Of a stretch of 17,310 nt of DNA, positions 16,415 to 17,310 are shown one piece after another (position 1 is the stretch's first letter; each line of letters opens with the position of its first letter). The notes beneath the pieces were generated by a model that searched no databases, was not told the DNA's origin, and worked only from the letters and a program-made list of their open reading frames with translations. Source of the DNA: Flavobacterium psychrophilum (GTDB lineage Bacteria; Bacteroidota; Bacteroidia; Flavobacteriales; Flavobacteriaceae); the NCBI GenBank assembly GCA_945869365.1, contig CAMBOW010000036.1:1-17310 (forward strand). Direction: 5' to 3'. Made by a program: the position numbers and the translations under genes.

Positions 16415-17310
16415 TAATGATCTACGTTTAAAGCTACTTTTATTGCTTTAAACTGCCCAACTCTTTCAAAACTGTCCAACATTTTTTGGATAGTTTTTTT
16501 TGTGCCCGCCAAACTCGATTGTTGTGGAATCTTAATTAAAATCACCCGTAAATATTCGTTTCTAATTCGGCTGATGACCGGCTCTTCTGGGCCTAAAACA
16601 GGAAGGGATAAATTTTGTTTGGCTACTTGATACAACCACAGAGATCCCTGTTTGAGCTTGTCGTAATCCCGGTGCTTCAAAGTTATTTTAATGAGTTTAA
16701 AAAAAGGCGGATACTGAAACACTTCCCGCTCTTTAATTTGCTCGGCATACATACCTGCATAATCATTTCTGCACACATACTGTATAATGGGGTGCTGCGG
16801 CGTATAGGTCTGAATCATCACTTTACCCAAAGCATTGGATCTTCCCGAACGACCAGCCACCTGAGTCATGAGCTGAAAACTACGTTCAAAAGCCCTAAAA
16901 TCAGGATGATACAACAAGGCGTCTGCATTCATGATTCCGACCAAACTCACTTGATCAAAGTCGAGACCTTTGGCGAGCATTTGTGTACCAACCAAGATCG
17001 AAAATTCCTTGTGCTTGAATTTGTCTATTAAATTTTCAAACCCATACTTTCCGCTTGTCGTATCTTGATCCATTCGGCCAATTTTGGTCTCTGGAAACAA
17101 CAACTGCAATTCTTGTTGAATTTGTTCGGTGCCAAAGCCTTTGGTTGAAAGTTGTGAACTAGAACAGGCATGGCAACTGCTTGGATTGGCCATAGAAAAC
17201 CCACAATAATGGCAGCGCAATTGATTTTTTTGTTTGTGGTAGGTTAAGCTCACATCGCATTGTATGCAATGCGGCACGTGACCACAGGTATCACAGGTTA
17301 TAATAGGAGA
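16411..17310 (-). CDS. priA: Primosomal protein PriA, C-terminal part (5' end outside window)
   Basis: PriA is the 3'-5' helicase that reloads the replisome at stalled forks. The frame is open to the window edge, giving the last 299 residues of a protein usually about 750-820 long. The visible part starts in the zinc-binding region, with paired cysteine motifs CDTCG, CIQC, CHYCG and CHAC, followed by helicase motifs V (GTQMLAKGLDFD) and VI (QVAGRSGR), and then the C-terminal domain. The GTG at 17277 is an internal valine codon (CGHVPHC), not a start, since the zinc motif continues upstream of it. The gene ends in a TAG that overlaps the TAA of the convergent LytTR gene. Confidence 0.95.
   Translation of the reverse strand, partial: SPIITCDTCGHVPHCIQCDVSLTYHKQKNQLRCHYCGFSMANPSSCHACSSSQLSTKGFGTEQIQQELQLLFPETKIGRMDQDTTSGKYGFENLIDKFKHKEFSILVGTQMLAKGLDFDQVSLVGIMNADALLYHPDFRAFERSFQLMTQVAGRSGRSNALGKVMIQTYTPQHPIIQYVCRNDYAGMYAEQIKEREVFQYPPFFKLIKITLKHRDYDKLKQGSLWLYQVAKQNLSLPVLGPEEPVISRIRNEYLRVILIKIPQQSSLAGTKKTIQKMLDSFERVGQFKAIKVALNVDHY

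Noticed and set aside
17275..17277. GTG as a start codon for a 288-residue protein
   Set aside because: The frame and the PriA zinc motif (CDTCGHV) continue upstream to the window edge, so this is an internal valine.

Overview
The window is about 17.3 kb of low-GC chromosome from a member of the Bacteroidota, most likely a Flavobacterium-like flavobacterium. Several signs point there. Upstream regions carry the lineage's own promoter signature, a -33 TTTG and a -7 TAnnTTTG, and clear Shine-Dalgarno sequences are absent. Markers of the phylum include a GEVED-domain secreted protein, a DUF4835/PorD-type protein next to coaBC, the Bacteroidetes form of RNA polymerase omega, and several short flavobacterial DUF proteins. 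No tRNA, rRNA, insertion sequence, prophage, CRISPR array or origin was seen, and no stretch over 300 bases lacks a gene.

Layout, left to right. (1) 1-1534, minus: the first 511 codons of a large secreted GEVED/fibronectin-type protein whose C-terminus lies outside the window. (2) 1607-9345, minus: reading in the direction of transcription, DUF6913-like gene, dapA, then bamD, rpoZ, coaBC, porD-like, recN, then fabV and its terminator. At least three promoters seem to feed this block: one before the DUF6913-like gene, a strong one before bamD, and a strong one before fabV set in the last codons of recN. (3) 9393-11093, plus: a 5'-nucleotidase split into two genes, the C-terminal domain as a lipoprotein and then the metallophosphatase domain with a Tat-like signal. 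(4) 11094-13830, minus: ligA followed by an eight-helix membrane protein. (5) 13896-15552, minus: rpsF-rpsR-rplI with a hairpin terminator, then a DUF6495-like gene. (6) 15719-16414, plus: a LytTR response regulator with no kinase beside it. (7) 16411-17310, minus: the C-terminal part of PriA, cut by the window end.

The content is mostly housekeeping: outer-membrane assembly (BamD), possible type IX secretion (PorD-like), CoA synthesis (CoaBC), lysine/peptidoglycan precursors (DapA), fatty-acid elongation (FabV), DNA repair, joining and restart (RecN, LigA, PriA), transcription (RpoZ) and translation (S6, S18, L9). Packing is very tight: coaBC and the porD-like gene overlap, and two convergent gene pairs meet with no gap or with overlapping stop codons.

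I found no convincing new multi-gene system. The most useful leads are the CoaBC decarboxylase domain, which lacks two normally conserved active-site residues, the split nucleotidase whose halves appear to use different export routes, and the well-defined promoters.
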